A stretch of 64,000 bases of DNA from Christensenella sp036660175 (GTDB lineage: Bacteria > Bacillota > Clostridia > Christensenellales > Christensenellaceae), in assembly GCA_036660175.1 (NCBI GenBank), contig JAVXBD010000001.1, positions 8,556-72,555 on the forward strand, written 5' to 3'. Below, one piece after another: positions 19,103-26,883 of this stretch. A program made the position numbers and the translations under genes. A model generated the notes under the pieces. The model did not search any database. It saw nothing but the letters and a program-made list of their open reading frames with translations, and was not told the DNA's origin. Each line of letters starts with the position of its first letter. The first letter of the stretch is position 1.

Positions 19103-20149
19103 TTATTCTCGTAATTTTATTTTTTTTGCTGCTTTTTTGCGGTTATCCTCAGACATTGCTGCATAGTGCTTACGAGTTGTATTAATATCTTTATGCCCTA
19201 AAACATCTGCAACCAAATATATATCTCCAGTTTCTTCATATAACATTGTTCCATATGTACTGCGTAATTTATGCGGGGAAATATTTTTGAGCGGACTGAT
19301 TAACTGTGTATATTTCTTAACAAGCATCTCCACCGAGCGTACAGAAATACGTTTTCCCTGCATAGATAGAAATAGAGGGGCATCCGCAGCATAGGTGTTT
19401 TGGCTCTTTCGTTGCTCTAAATATTCACAAAGAGCTTTGGCTGTTTCCTCGTCAAAGTAAAGTATCACTTGATTGCCGCCTTTTCGCACAACTGTAAACA
19501 TATTAGAATCAAAATCAATATCACGTATATTAATGGATACAAGTTCTGAAACACGTATGCCTGTCGTCAAAAACAGTGTAAAGATCGCCATATCTCGCAT
19601 AACATTTTTTTTATGATAATTCAATTGCTGTTTTGTCAACTTATCGCCGCTCTCAACAGTATCCATCAAGTTTGCAACTTCATTTGCATCAAGGCGTACA
19701 ATTGCCTTATCATGAAGTTTTGGTGTATCTAAAAGCTCACAAATGTTCTTTTCGAGCATTTCTTTTTTATAATAGTGCTTAAAAAAAGACCGTAAGCAAG
19801 CAATTTTTCTCGCCTTTCCATGTTCGTGATTTTCTATAAAATCTTCATTTTTATTTACATAGAGATTTAGATAGTCTAAATATCGATATAAATCATCTAC
19901 AGTAATCTGTTTTAAATCCTCCACTGATATTTTTGTAATATCCATGCCACAGAAGTGGGGGACTTCACTTACAAGAAAATGAAAAAAAATGCGTAAATCT
20001 GCAGCATAATTCACACGTGTTAAAATGGTTGTAGTGTTTTCCATTGCAATAAAAAAACTCTGCGTAAACGATGGCAGCTCACGAACCATTTCACGTAGTT
20101 TCAATGTCTTTTTAACGTTTAATTCTTTATGATAATTAATTTCACTCAT
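19103..20149 (-). CDS. XerS/XerC-like tyrosine recombinase
   Basis: A 348-residue site-specific recombinase with an N-terminal SAM-like core-binding domain and a C-terminal catalytic domain. The active-site residues are all there: TGIRVSEL (Arg I), VRKGGNQ (beta-hairpin Lys), SPHKLRSTYG (His-x-x-Arg), LGHKDINTTRKHY (His and nucleophile Tyr). I chose the ATG at 20149, preceded by GAGGG; the ATG 24 bases earlier has no ribosome site. Length and the N-terminal layout resemble XerS of streptococci, a one-protein chromosome-dimer resolution system whose target lies next to its gene. A 34-bp inverted repeat lies about 75 bases upstream. No phage genes are nearby. Confidence 0.88.
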   Translation of the reverse strand: MSEINYHKELNVKKTLKLREMVRELPSFTQSFFIAMENTTTILTRVNYAADLRIFFHFLVSEVPHFCGMDITKISVEDLKQITVDDLYRYLDYLNLYVNKNEDFIENHEHGKARKIACLRSFFKHYYKKEMLEKNICELLDTPKLHDKAIVRLDANEVANLMDTVESGDKLTKQQLNYHKKNVMRDMAIFTLFLTTGIRVSELVSINIRDIDFDSNMFTVVRKGGNQVILYFDEETAKALCEYLEQRKSQNTYAADAPLFLSMQGKRISVRSVEMLVKKYTQLISPLKNISPHKLRSTYGTMLYEETGDIYLVADVLGHKDINTTRKHYAAMSEDNRKKAAKKIKLRE

Positions 20150-20193
20150 TGTAAAATCCCTCAAAAAACGCATTTTAACGCTTATTTGTATGT

Positions 20194-20222
20194 ATTATAA
20201 CACAAACCCCTTTTCATATCAA
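20194..20222 (-). promoter_or_regulatory. Promoter of the recombinase gene
   Basis: Minus-strand TTGATA (20217-20222), 17-bp spacer, then TATAAT (20194-20199) preceded by TGT, an extended -10. Transcription start is near 20187, after the first in-frame ATG, if at all, by only 14 bases, which supports the later start codon. Confidence 0.7.
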
Positions 20223-20223
20223 T

Positions 20224-20257
20224 AACTATGCGCAAAACTTGTGTTTTGCGCATAGTT
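20224..20257 (-). repeat. 34-bp inverted repeat with 15-bp perfect arms
   Basis: AACTATGCGCAAAAC (20224-20238) and its exact reverse complement (20243-20257) flank TTGT. No T-tract follows on either strand, so it is not an intrinsic terminator. Read as 13-bp arms around an 8-bp core (ACTTGTGT) it has the size and layout of a tyrosine-recombinase target. It ends one base upstream of the recombinase -35 box, so an operator role is the alternative. Confidence 0.75.
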
Positions 20258-20263
20258 GCAAGT

Positions 20264-20296
20264 TTATAAGAAAGGAGATGGTGTTTACTCATCTCC
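20264..20296 (-). terminator. Terminator of proC-rnhA-AKR
   Basis: Hairpin GGAGATG (20274-20280) with CATCTCC (20290-20296), loop of 9, followed on the minus strand by TTTCTTATAA. It lies 27 bases after the aldo/keto reductase stop. Confidence 0.65.
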
Positions 20297-20322
20297 TCAA
20301 AATTCCTAATAAAAGTTGTTTT

Positions 20323-21261
20323 TTATGGCATTATGTTTCCGGCTGCTGCATATATCTCATACCATTCATCACGTGTTAGTTCTATGTTACTGCCGCTACA
20401 AATTTCATTTAATCTGCTTGCTTTTGTTGTTCCAGTGACAACTTGCATTTTTACTGGCAGCCGTAAAATCCAAGCCGTTGCAATGGCTGTATCGGTCACA
20501 GAATACTTTTCTGCAATTCTATCTAACAACTGATTTAATTCTGGAAATTTATCATTGTTCATGAATGTTCCCTCAAACATTCCATATTGGTAAGGAGACC
20601 ATGCTTGTATTGCCATGTCATTTAAACGTGCATACTCCATTACCCCACCATCGTGCAAAATTGATTGCTCATTTTTCATGTTTACATAGATGCCACTGTC
20701 AATCATTCCTGTGTGCATAATGCTAAACTGCATTTGATTGACAATTAACTCTTGTTTTATATATTTTTTAATGAAATCTGTTTGCCACGGATTTTGGTTG
20801 CTTACACCAAAACTTTTCACTTTTCCGCTGTCATATAAGGTGTCAAAAGCCTCGGCAACCTCTTCAGGAATCATCAATGGATCATAACGATGCAGCAGAA
20901 GCGTGTCGATATAGTCTGTATTCAGCCGTTTTAGGCTACCTTCTACTGCGTCCATAATATGCTTTTTTGACCAGTCATGTGTTGTAAAGTATCTGTTTTT
21001 TTCATTGCTGATTCCGCATTTTGTTTGAATCATATAATCTTCTCTTTTTAGCTTTAGATTTGAGATGGCTGTTGCCATCAATTCTTCACAAGTTCCATAT
21101 CCGCCGTAAATATCAGCATTATCAAAATGATTTGCACCATTTTGCATTGCTGTCATAATGAGCTTTTCAGTATCTTTCATAGAAATTTCGGTTATACGCA
21201 AACAGCCGATCGAAAGTTTTGGAAGTTCTATTTTATTTTTACCAATTGTAAAATACTTCAA
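20323..21261 (-). CDS. Aldo/keto reductase
   Basis: A 312-residue NAD(P)H-dependent oxidoreductase of the AKR superfamily (TIM barrel), closest in pattern to the YdhF/AKR11-like group. The catalytic tetrad is visible: Asp and Tyr in NADIYGGYG, Lys in IQTKCG and His in LLLHRYDPL; GVSNQNPWQ and VTGTTKASRL are the usual cofactor-side motifs. Substrate cannot be deduced. It starts one base after the rnhA stop and ends a proC-rnhA-AKR operon. Confidence 0.93.
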   Translation of the reverse strand: MKYFTIGKNKIELPKLSIGCLRITEISMKDTEKLIMTAMQNGANHFDNADIYGGYGTCEELMATAISNLKLKREDYMIQTKCGISNEKNRYFTTHDWSKKHIMDAVEGSLKRLNTDYIDTLLLHRYDPLMIPEEVAEAFDTLYDSGKVKSFGVSNQNPWQTDFIKKYIKQELIVNQMQFSIMHTGMIDSGIYVNMKNEQSILHDGGVMEYARLNDMAIQAWSPYQYGMFEGTFMNNDKFPELNQLLDRIAEKYSVTDTAIATAWILRLPVKMQVVTGTTKASRLNEICSGSNIELTRDEWYEIYAAAGNIMP

Positions 21262-21262
21262 G

Positions 21263-21712
21263 CTATTTTCCTCCTACGTTCATCACAATTTGTTTTTTTG
21301 CAAGTTCATCACATAAATTATTAAATTTATCATTCGAATGTCCTTTTACTTTGTACCACTTAACAACATGACCTTTTGATAGATTTACAAGCTGTTTCCA
21401 TAAATCTTGATTCTCGACTGGCTTTCTTGCAGCGGTTTTCCAACCATTGTTCTGCCATGAAATAATCCAGCCTTTTTCAAAAGCGTTATGAATATAGGCA
21501 CTATCCGTATAGACATTTGCTCTGCATCTCTCTTTTAAGGCCATCAAACCACGTATTGCCGCCATAAGCTCCATACGGTTATTGGTTGTTTCAGGAAAAA
21601 ATCCAGAAAACTCTTTTTGATTTCCTTTATAAATCAGCACACATGCCCAGCCACCAGGCCCAGGATTATTAGAACATGCTCCATCGCAGTAAATACTCAC
21701 TTCTTTTAACAT
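21263..21712 (-). CDS. rnhA: Ribonuclease HI
   Basis: A 149-residue enzyme cutting the RNA strand of RNA-DNA hybrids. The start MLKEVSIYCDGACSNNPGP matches the Escherichia coli protein start closely; the acidic catalytic residues are in YCDGA, NNRMELMA and TDSAY, with a late Asp in CDELA and the handle-region tryptophans GWIISWQNNGW. A GTG 12 bases earlier overlaps the proC stop and could also initiate. Second gene of the proC operon. Confidence 0.95.
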   Translation of the reverse strand: MLKEVSIYCDGACSNNPGPGGWACVLIYKGNQKEFSGFFPETTNNRMELMAAIRGLMALKERCRANVYTDSAYIHNAFEKGWIISWQNNGWKTAARKPVENQDLWKQLVNLSKGHVVKWYKVKGHSNDKFNNLCDELAKKQIVMNVGGK

Positions 21713-21720
21713 ATTTTCAC

Positions 21721-22506
21721 TCACTTTGATAATTCTTTTGATTTTTCGACGCAGGCATCCACTGCTTCCTTGATTATTTCATAAGTATGACGTTTGTTGA
21801 ATACACTCATTGCTTCTATGGTTGTGCCGCCAGGCGAACATACATTTCTGATAAGCGTTTCTGGCATTTCCTTTGTTTGTTTAAGCATTGCACAGGCGCC
21901 TTCAAACGTTTGAATGGCTAAATTTTGTGCTGTATCTTTGGATAATCCGTTTGCCTCACCTGCTTTTGCAAGTGCATCAATGAAAAGATATACATATGCA
22001 GGGCCGCTTCCTGAAACTCCTGTTACACTATCCATCAATTCCCCACTCACCTGCTCAATTATGCCAAGCGAAGAAAAAAGTTCTGTAATATAGTCAGATT
22101 CATCGGGTCTTAAATCGTTCGGATACTGCATACAGATTGCGCCCTTTGCAACCATCAGCGGTGTGTTGGGCATGATGCGTAGAATCCTTGATTTCGGTTT
22201 TAAATAGCTTCTTATTTTTTCAACCGTTACCCCTGCTGCAATCGAAATAAATGCTTTGTTTTCATCTGTAATCTGTGATAAAACCTCTGGAATAACATTT
22301 GGCTTGACACATAAGAAAATAATTTGTGATTTTTCGACCAACTCATTAATATTTTTACATACAGTAATTCCCAGAATATTCCTGCATTTTTTGCTGTCTT
22401 TATCATATGCAAATATTTCACCTCTGTTTTGAAGTCTTTGCATGCCATTTATAATTGACGATGCCATATTGCCACAGCCTATAAAACCCGTTTTAAAAGT
22501 ATTCAA
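21721..22506 (-). CDS. proC: Pyrroline-5-carboxylate reductase
   Basis: Final step of proline synthesis, reducing 1-pyrroline-5-carboxylate with NAD(P)H. The N-terminal Rossmann motif is GFIGCGNMASSIINGM; the C-terminal helical signature is SGSGPAYVYLFIDAL and SPGGTTIEAMSVF. At 261 residues it is full length. AGGAGATAATATTC precedes the ATG and a TATAAT promoter lies about 40 bases upstream. First gene of the operon with rnhA. Confidence 0.97.
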   Translation of the reverse strand: MNTFKTGFIGCGNMASSIINGMQRLQNRGEIFAYDKDSKKCRNILGITVCKNINELVEKSQIIFLCVKPNVIPEVLSQITDENKAFISIAAGVTVEKIRSYLKPKSRILRIMPNTPLMVAKGAICMQYPNDLRPDESDYITELFSSLGIIEQVSGELMDSVTGVSGSGPAYVYLFIDALAKAGEANGLSKDTAQNLAIQTFEGACAMLKQTKEMPETLIRNVCSPGGTTIEAMSVFNKRHTYEIIKEAVDACVEKSKELSK

Positions 22507-22543
22507 TGTGAATATTATCTCCTTTATTTACTTATTTCATTTT

Positions 22544-22572
22544 ATTATAATTGATAGTGTTGTTAAAAACAA
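22544..22572 (-). promoter_or_regulatory. Promoter of proC
   Basis: Minus-strand TATAAT (22544-22549) with TTGTTT 17 bp upstream (22567-22572). The -10 is perfect and the -35 weak. Confidence 0.5.
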
Positions 22573-22593
22573 TGTTCATCATGAAGATAATAT

Positions 22594-22626
22594 AAAAAAA
22601 CGTATACTTAATTTCGTATACGTTTT
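22594..22626 (-). terminator. Terminator after tRNA-Trp
   Basis: AAAACGTATAC (22597-22607) pairs perfectly with GTATACGTTTT (22616-22626) around an 8-base loop, followed by seven T on the minus strand. Confidence 0.9.
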
Positions 22627-22635
22627 GTGTGAGAA

Positions 22636-22709
22636 TGGCAGGGGTAGAAGGACTTGAACCCTCAAGAACGGTTTTGGAGACCGGCATGTTACCATTACAT
22701 CATACCCCT
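22636..22709 (-). tRNA. tRNA-Trp (CCA)
   Basis: Acceptor AGGGGTA/TACCCCT, anticodon loop CTCCAAA giving CCA, T loop TTCAAGT, G73 (a tryptophan identity base) and encoded CCA. It has its own promoter and terminator. Confidence 0.95.
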
Positions 22710-22731
22710 ATCAGATTCTGCAACGCTTTAT

Positions 22732-22760
22732 ATTATAACTGAAAAACAAAAGACAGTCAA
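22732..22760 (-). promoter_or_regulatory. Promoter of tRNA-Trp
   Basis: Minus-strand TTGACT (22755-22760), 17-bp spacer, TATAAT (22732-22737): 11 of 12 consensus positions. Confidence 0.8.
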
Positions 22761-22862
22761 GAATTTTATCTGGTATACTTCATGATATATACTCTGTTTT
22801 TTTATAAAAAACTTATTTTTAAAGAATCATGATAATATGTTCTCATTAATACTTTATAATGC

Positions 22863-22891
22863 TTGACAATGGCATTTATTAGGTGTAGAAT
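22863..22891 (+). promoter_or_regulatory. Promoter of the SorC-dehydrogenase operon
   Basis: TTGACA (22863-22868), 17-bp spacer, TAGAAT (22886-22891). Transcription should start near 22898, inside the first arm of the operator-like repeat. Confidence 0.8.
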
Positions 22892-22895
22892 AAAA

Positions 22896-22938
22896 TTAAA
22901 TTTACAATATTAATGCGGTTTTACATTTGTAAATTTAA
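22896..22938 (+). promoter_or_regulatory. Operator-like inverted repeat before the SorC gene
   Basis: TTAAATTTACAA (22896-22907) is repeated in exact inverse at 22927-22938, centres 31 bp apart (about three helical turns). The second arm overlaps a perfect 14-bp palindrome TTTACA-TT-TGTAAA (22920-22933). The position at and just after the transcription start fits autoregulation by the SorC protein encoded next. The palindrome shares the core ACA-TT-TGT with the operator candidates of the second SorC gene at 38.9 kb. Confidence 0.6.
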
Positions 22939-22957
22939 ACGAGTAAGGAGCAAGCAT

Positions 22958-23926
22958 ATGGCATTATCAGAAGAAGAAAAATATTACATCAAATTAAAAG
23001 CATCTTACTTGTATTATATTGAGGACAAAACACAGTCCGAGATTGCAAAATTGTTTAATGTATCCCGCCCTACCTTGATTAAATTGCTAAATGACGCAAA
23101 AGATGAAGGCATTGTTAAAATTGAGATTCAAGACATACGCAGAGCAAATGCTTTTATCGAATTAGAGCAGAAATTGCGTAAAAAATTGAATCTTCACGAT
23201 GTGAAAATTGTTTCAGTAAATTTTAACGATAAACAGGCAACTCTAAACAACATTGGTGCAGCTGCAGCGCAGTATTTAAGCAGCATTATTAAATCTGGTA
23301 TGATACTTGGCATCAGCTGGGGAAAGACATTAGAGGCCATGTCAAGATATGTACGTCATCAGCCAAATATTTCAGATATTTATATGATTCCGTTGCTTGG
23401 CGGCCCTGGCAACACAAACGGAAATAAAATGTATGCAAACTCGCTTTGTGAAATTATTTCAAGCAATTATACGAATTGCTCGGTTGGCAGCATCTATGCA
23501 CCACTGATTGCACCCAATAGAATTGTTGCAAAGGCATTTATGGAGAGCGATTCGATGCGAGAAATTTTTAATAAAATGGAAAATTTAGATATTGCAATGG
23601 TTGGAATTGACGGAGATCCACACCACTCAACAACATCAGAAATGGAAATTTCAATTCCTAATTTTGTAAAAAAATTGGAGGAGGCGCATATTGTAGGAAA
23701 TATTTGTTCAAGATTCTTCGATATTGACGGCAACATCCTAAATAGTGATTTTGTTCATGACACGATTGCCATCAGCGTTGAAAATCTTCGTACAACACCT
23801 ATTGTAATTGGTGTTGCAGGCGGCATACATAAAGTCGATTCTATTATCGGCGGAGCACGTGCAAAGCTGTATAATGTTTTGGTCACTGATGAAAATACAG
23901 CAAGGAAAATCTTAAAAACAATTTAA
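22958..23926 (+). CDS. SorC-family transcriptional regulator of the dehydrogenase operon
   Basis: A 322-residue regulator with an N-terminal helix-turn-helix (QSEIAKLFNVSRPTLIKLLN) and a C-terminal sugar-binding domain of the SorC/DeoR type (ISWGKTLEAMSRYV, VGIDGDPHHST, GVAGGIHKVDSIIGGARA). Such proteins normally bind phosphorylated sugars. I chose the ATG giving MALSEEEKY because AAGGAG sits 7 bases before it; an earlier ATG lies within the operator-like repeat. The dehydrogenase E1 gene begins 32 bases after the stop, so regulator and enzyme share a transcript. SorC control of a 2-oxoacid dehydrogenase is unusual; acetoin systems normally use AcoR. Confidence 0.93.
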   Translation: MALSEEEKYYIKLKASYLYYIEDKTQSEIAKLFNVSRPTLIKLLNDAKDEGIVKIEIQDIRRANAFIELEQKLRKKLNLHDVKIVSVNFNDKQATLNNIGAAAAQYLSSIIKSGMILGISWGKTLEAMSRYVRHQPNISDIYMIPLLGGPGNTNGNKMYANSLCEIISSNYTNCSVGSIYAPLIAPNRIVAKAFMESDSMREIFNKMENLDIAMVGIDGDPHHSTTSEMEISIPNFVKKLEEAHIVGNICSRFFDIDGNILNSDFVHDTIAISVENLRTTPIVIGVAGGIHKVDSIIGGARAKLYNVLVTDENTARKILKTI

Positions 23927-23958
23927 ATTAAAATATATAAAATGAAAAGGAGTATTCT

Positions 23959-24918
23959 ATGCAACTTACAAGAGAAAAAATGGCAGACATGATGTATAAA
24001 ATGTACTGCGCAAGATCATTTGAAGAACGCGTAAACGAAATGTTTATGAAGGGTGAAATACACGGTACGACTCACTTAAGTATTGGACAAGAGGGTTGTG
24101 CGGTAGGTGTTGTTTCTGCAACAAGAAAAGACGATTTGATGATGAGTCATCACAGAGGTCACAGTCATTGTATTGCAAAAGATGCCGACATTAACAAGAT
24201 GATGGCTGAATTACTTGGTAAATCAACTGGATTTTGTAAAGGTATGGGCGGTTCTATGCACATCGTTGACATTAACAGCAACAACTATGGTGCTAACGGT
24301 GTTATTGGTCCATCTATACCGATTGCATCAGGAATTGCACTTGCCTTAAAAAAAGATAAGTCAGATAAGATAATCGTTGACTTTTTTGGTGATGGCACTA
24401 CAAACTCTGGTTTGTTTCACGAAGCGTTAAATATGGCTTCTTTATGGAAGCTCCCCATTATATATATTTGTGAAAACAACCTATATGGTATGTCTACATC
24501 TGTTCAGAAGAGCATGGCTGTTGAAAACGTTGCTGATAGAGCATCTGCATACAATATGCCTGGTGTAATTGTTGATGGAAATGATGTGCTTGCGATTATG
24601 GCAGCGGTGGAAGAAGCGGCTGAGCGTGCAAGAACAGGCGGCGGCCCTACTTTAATAGAGCTTAAGACATATAGATGGCTCGGACACTCGAAGAGCGATA
24701 AACGTGCCTACAGAACACGTGAAGAAGAAGCTGAATGGAAAGCAAAATGCCCTATTAAACGTTTTGGCGCATATATGCTTACGCAAGGTTTTACGCAAGA
24801 TGAAATTGATGCACTAAAAGCAAAAGCTGAAAAAGCGACTGCTGATGCTGTTGAATTTGCACTTGCTTCCCCAGAGTTGACGCTTGAAGAAGCAAAAGCT
24901 CTTGTGTTCGCAGAATAA
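23959..24918 (+). CDS. 2-Oxoacid (pyruvate/acetoin) dehydrogenase E1 alpha
   Basis: A 319-residue thiamine-diphosphate subunit of the E1 component, which decarboxylates pyruvate or cleaves acetoin and passes the acyl unit to lipoyl lysine. The ThDP-Mg motif is GDGTTNSGLFHEALN ... ENN; FCKGMGGSMHI and YGANGVIGPSIPIA are standard for the pyruvate/acetoin group. The C-terminal phosphorylation-loop-like region has TYRWLGHSKSDKRAYR. AAAAGGAG precedes the ATG. The sequence alone does not separate pyruvate from acetoin dehydrogenase; the small size and Clostridial setting favour the acetoin-like clade. Confidence 0.93.
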   Translation: MQLTREKMADMMYKMYCARSFEERVNEMFMKGEIHGTTHLSIGQEGCAVGVVSATRKDDLMMSHHRGHSHCIAKDADINKMMAELLGKSTGFCKGMGGSMHIVDINSNNYGANGVIGPSIPIASGIALALKKDKSDKIIVDFFGDGTTNSGLFHEALNMASLWKLPIIYICENNLYGMSTSVQKSMAVENVADRASAYNMPGVIVDGNDVLAIMAAVEEAAERARTGGGPTLIELKTYRWLGHSKSDKRAYRTREEEAEWKAKCPIKRFGAYMLTQGFTQDEIDALKAKAEKATADAVEFALASPELTLEEAKALVFAE

Positions 24919-24932
24919 GGAGGAGTTAATTA

Positions 24933-25913
24933 ATGAGTATTATTACATTTAAACAAGCAATATCAGATGCTTTAAAAGAAGAATTACGCAGAGATGACAA
25001 AGTTTTTCTGATGGGCGAAGACATGGGAATCTATGGTGGATGTTTCGGCGTAACTGCTGGGTTCTTAGATGAATTTGGCGAAGAAAGAATCATGGACACA
25101 CCAATTTCTGAAGGTGGCTTTACTGCTATGGCAGTTGGCGCAGCCATGAAAGGATACCGTCCTGTTGTCGAGTATATGTTCTCTGATTTTTGTACTGTTG
25201 CAATGGATGCAATTGTCAATCAGGCTGCAAAATCACGTTTTATGCTTGGCGGGCAAGTTAAAGTGCCTTTGGTTATCAGAACCCCATCGGGCAGCGGTAC
25301 TGGTGCAGCAGCACAGCATAGTCAAAGTTTAGAAGCTTGGTTCTGCCATGTTCCTGGACTTACCGTTATTGCACCATCAAGCCCCTATGATGCAAAAGGC
25401 TTACTCAAAGCTGCAATCAGAAGTGATAACCCTATTATGTTCTACGAGCATAAAATTGGTTATAGCGTAAAAGGCGAAGTTCCTGATGAAGAATACGTTC
25501 TTCCAATTGGAAAAGCAGACATTAAAAGAGAAGGCAAAGATGTTACCATTATCAGCTATGCCTACACTCTTCAAAAATGCTTAAAGGCAGCAGAAATGCT
25601 TGAAAAAGATGGGATTGATGCAGAAGTTTTAGATTTGCGTACCGTAAGCCCTCTTGACAAAGAAGCAATTATTAAATCTGTTAGCAAAACAGGCAAAGCA
25701 TTTATTACTCATGAAGGTGTACAGAAGTTTGGTGTTGGTGCTGAAGTTTCAAGTATCATAACAGACAGCGAAGCATTTTTCCATCTTGATAGACCTGTTA
25801 GACGTTTTGGCGGTGCGGACGATATACCGATTCCCTATTCACCAAAATTAGAGGCGCAAGTTGTGCCGCAGGTTGAAACAATCTATCAAGGCGTAAAAGA
25901 CTTATTAAAGTAG
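24933..25913 (+). CDS. 2-Oxoacid dehydrogenase E1 beta
   Basis: A 326-residue beta subunit forming the heterotetrameric E1 with the preceding protein. Family marks are FLMGEDMGIYGG, TPISEGGFTAMAVGAA, the QAAKSRFMLGGQ segment contacting the alpha subunit, and the C-terminal transketolase domain with DLRTVSPLDKEAI. AAGGAGGAG precedes the ATG, and the intergenic gap is 14 bases. Length is normal. Confidence 0.95.
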   Translation: MSIITFKQAISDALKEELRRDDKVFLMGEDMGIYGGCFGVTAGFLDEFGEERIMDTPISEGGFTAMAVGAAMKGYRPVVEYMFSDFCTVAMDAIVNQAAKSRFMLGGQVKVPLVIRTPSGSGTGAAAQHSQSLEAWFCHVPGLTVIAPSSPYDAKGLLKAAIRSDNPIMFYEHKIGYSVKGEVPDEEYVLPIGKADIKREGKDVTIISYAYTLQKCLKAAEMLEKDGIDAEVLDLRTVSPLDKEAIIKSVSKTGKAFITHEGVQKFGVGAEVSSIITDSEAFFHLDRPVRRFGGADDIPIPYSPKLEAQVVPQVETIYQGVKDLLK

Positions 25914-25926
25914 GAGGTACACAGTT

Positions 25927-26868
25927 TTGAGCGAAATTATGTCCACTCCTGCTTCTAAACGACTTTCAAAAGAACGCGGGATAGATCTAAGAAAGGTAAA
26001 ACCAAGTGGTATCACGGGATATATACAATTATCCGATGTCATAAACTTTAGAGGCGTAAAAGCAACGCCTTTAGCGATTGCGATTGCCGAATATAATAAT
26101 ATTGATATTGAACAAGTTCATGCTGATGGCGGTGTAATCCGTAAAAGCGATGTACTTGCTTATATCGAAAATCCAACTGGCAGCACAACGATTCCTGTTG
26201 ATGGAATGCGTAAAGTTATCGCACAACGTATGATGCAAAGTATGCAGGCTTCTCCTCAATATACTATGTTTATGGAAGTTGATGTTTTTGCAGTCAAAAA
26301 ATTCTTTGCAGCCTATAAAGCGGAATGCTTGGAAAATGGGCAGCCAAAACCAACATTGTCCGATGTGTTTATAAAAGCATGTGCGATGGCATTAAAAGAA
26401 CATCCAATTGTTAACTCAACGTTCTATGATACGTATATTGAAATGCACAGAGATATTAATGTTGGACTTGCAGTTGCACTGGAAAACGGTTTGATTGTGC
26501 CAAATATCAAAAATTCAGACTTGAAATCACTTGCAGAAATTACAGCAGATAGAATTGGAATTGTTGGACGTGCAAGAGAAGGCAAACTTGCTCCTGACGA
26601 TTGTTCAGGCGGAACGTTTACTATCACAAATTTAGGTCAGTTCCCTGTTGAATATGCGACACCTGTTATTAATCAACCTGAAAGTGCAATTATTGGGCTT
26701 GGTACCATGGTTGACAAGGTGGTAGTAATTGATGGGAACATAGGCATTCATCCAATGATGGGTATCAGTGTTACCTTTGATCATCGTCATGTTGACGGTG
26801 CTGCAGGCGGTAAATTCATGGGAACATTAAAAGAAATTTTAAGCAATCCGCAATCTTTGCGGGACTAA
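25927..26868 (+). CDS. E2 acyltransferase without a lipoyl domain, two subunit-binding domains
   Basis: A 313-residue dihydrolipoyl acyltransferase core. Residues about 6-40 (TPASKRLSKERGIDLRKVK) and about 46-82 (ATPLAIAIAEYNNIDIEQVH) are two peripheral-subunit-binding domains; residues from about 90 form the catalytic domain with the active-site motif DHRHVDGAAGG. The lipoyl domain that normally opens every E2 is absent. This is not a start-site error: E1 beta ends 13 bases upstream and the AGGAGG ribosome site (25912-25917) is followed 9 bases later by the TTG start. The missing lipoyl domain is found instead at the N-terminus of the E3 protein encoded next. Confidence 0.92.
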   Translation: MSEIMSTPASKRLSKERGIDLRKVKPSGITGYIQLSDVINFRGVKATPLAIAIAEYNNIDIEQVHADGGVIRKSDVLAYIENPTGSTTIPVDGMRKVIAQRMMQSMQASPQYTMFMEVDVFAVKKFFAAYKAECLENGQPKPTLSDVFIKACAMALKEHPIVNSTFYDTYIEMHRDINVGLAVALENGLIVPNIKNSDLKSLAEITADRIGIVGRAREGKLAPDDCSGGTFTITNLGQFPVEYATPVINQPESAIIGLGTMVDKVVVIDGNIGIHPMMGISVTFDHRHVDGAAGGKFMGTLKEILSNPQSLRD

Positions 26869-26883
26869 AAAAGGAGTAACGAT

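Noticed and set aside
19103..20149. Prophage or integrative element carrying the recombinase.
   Set aside because: Neighbours are housekeeping genes, no phage or transfer genes are seen, and no attachment-site duplication of the nearby tRNA-Trp was found.
20224..20257. The 34-bp inverted repeat as a terminator.
   Set aside because: No T tract follows on either strand, and a better terminator for the upstream operon lies at 20264-20296.
25927..25940. Missing lipoyl domain of E2 as a wrong start choice or frameshift.
   Set aside because: E1 beta ends 13 bases upstream with the AGGAGG site in between, leaving no room for an 80-residue domain.
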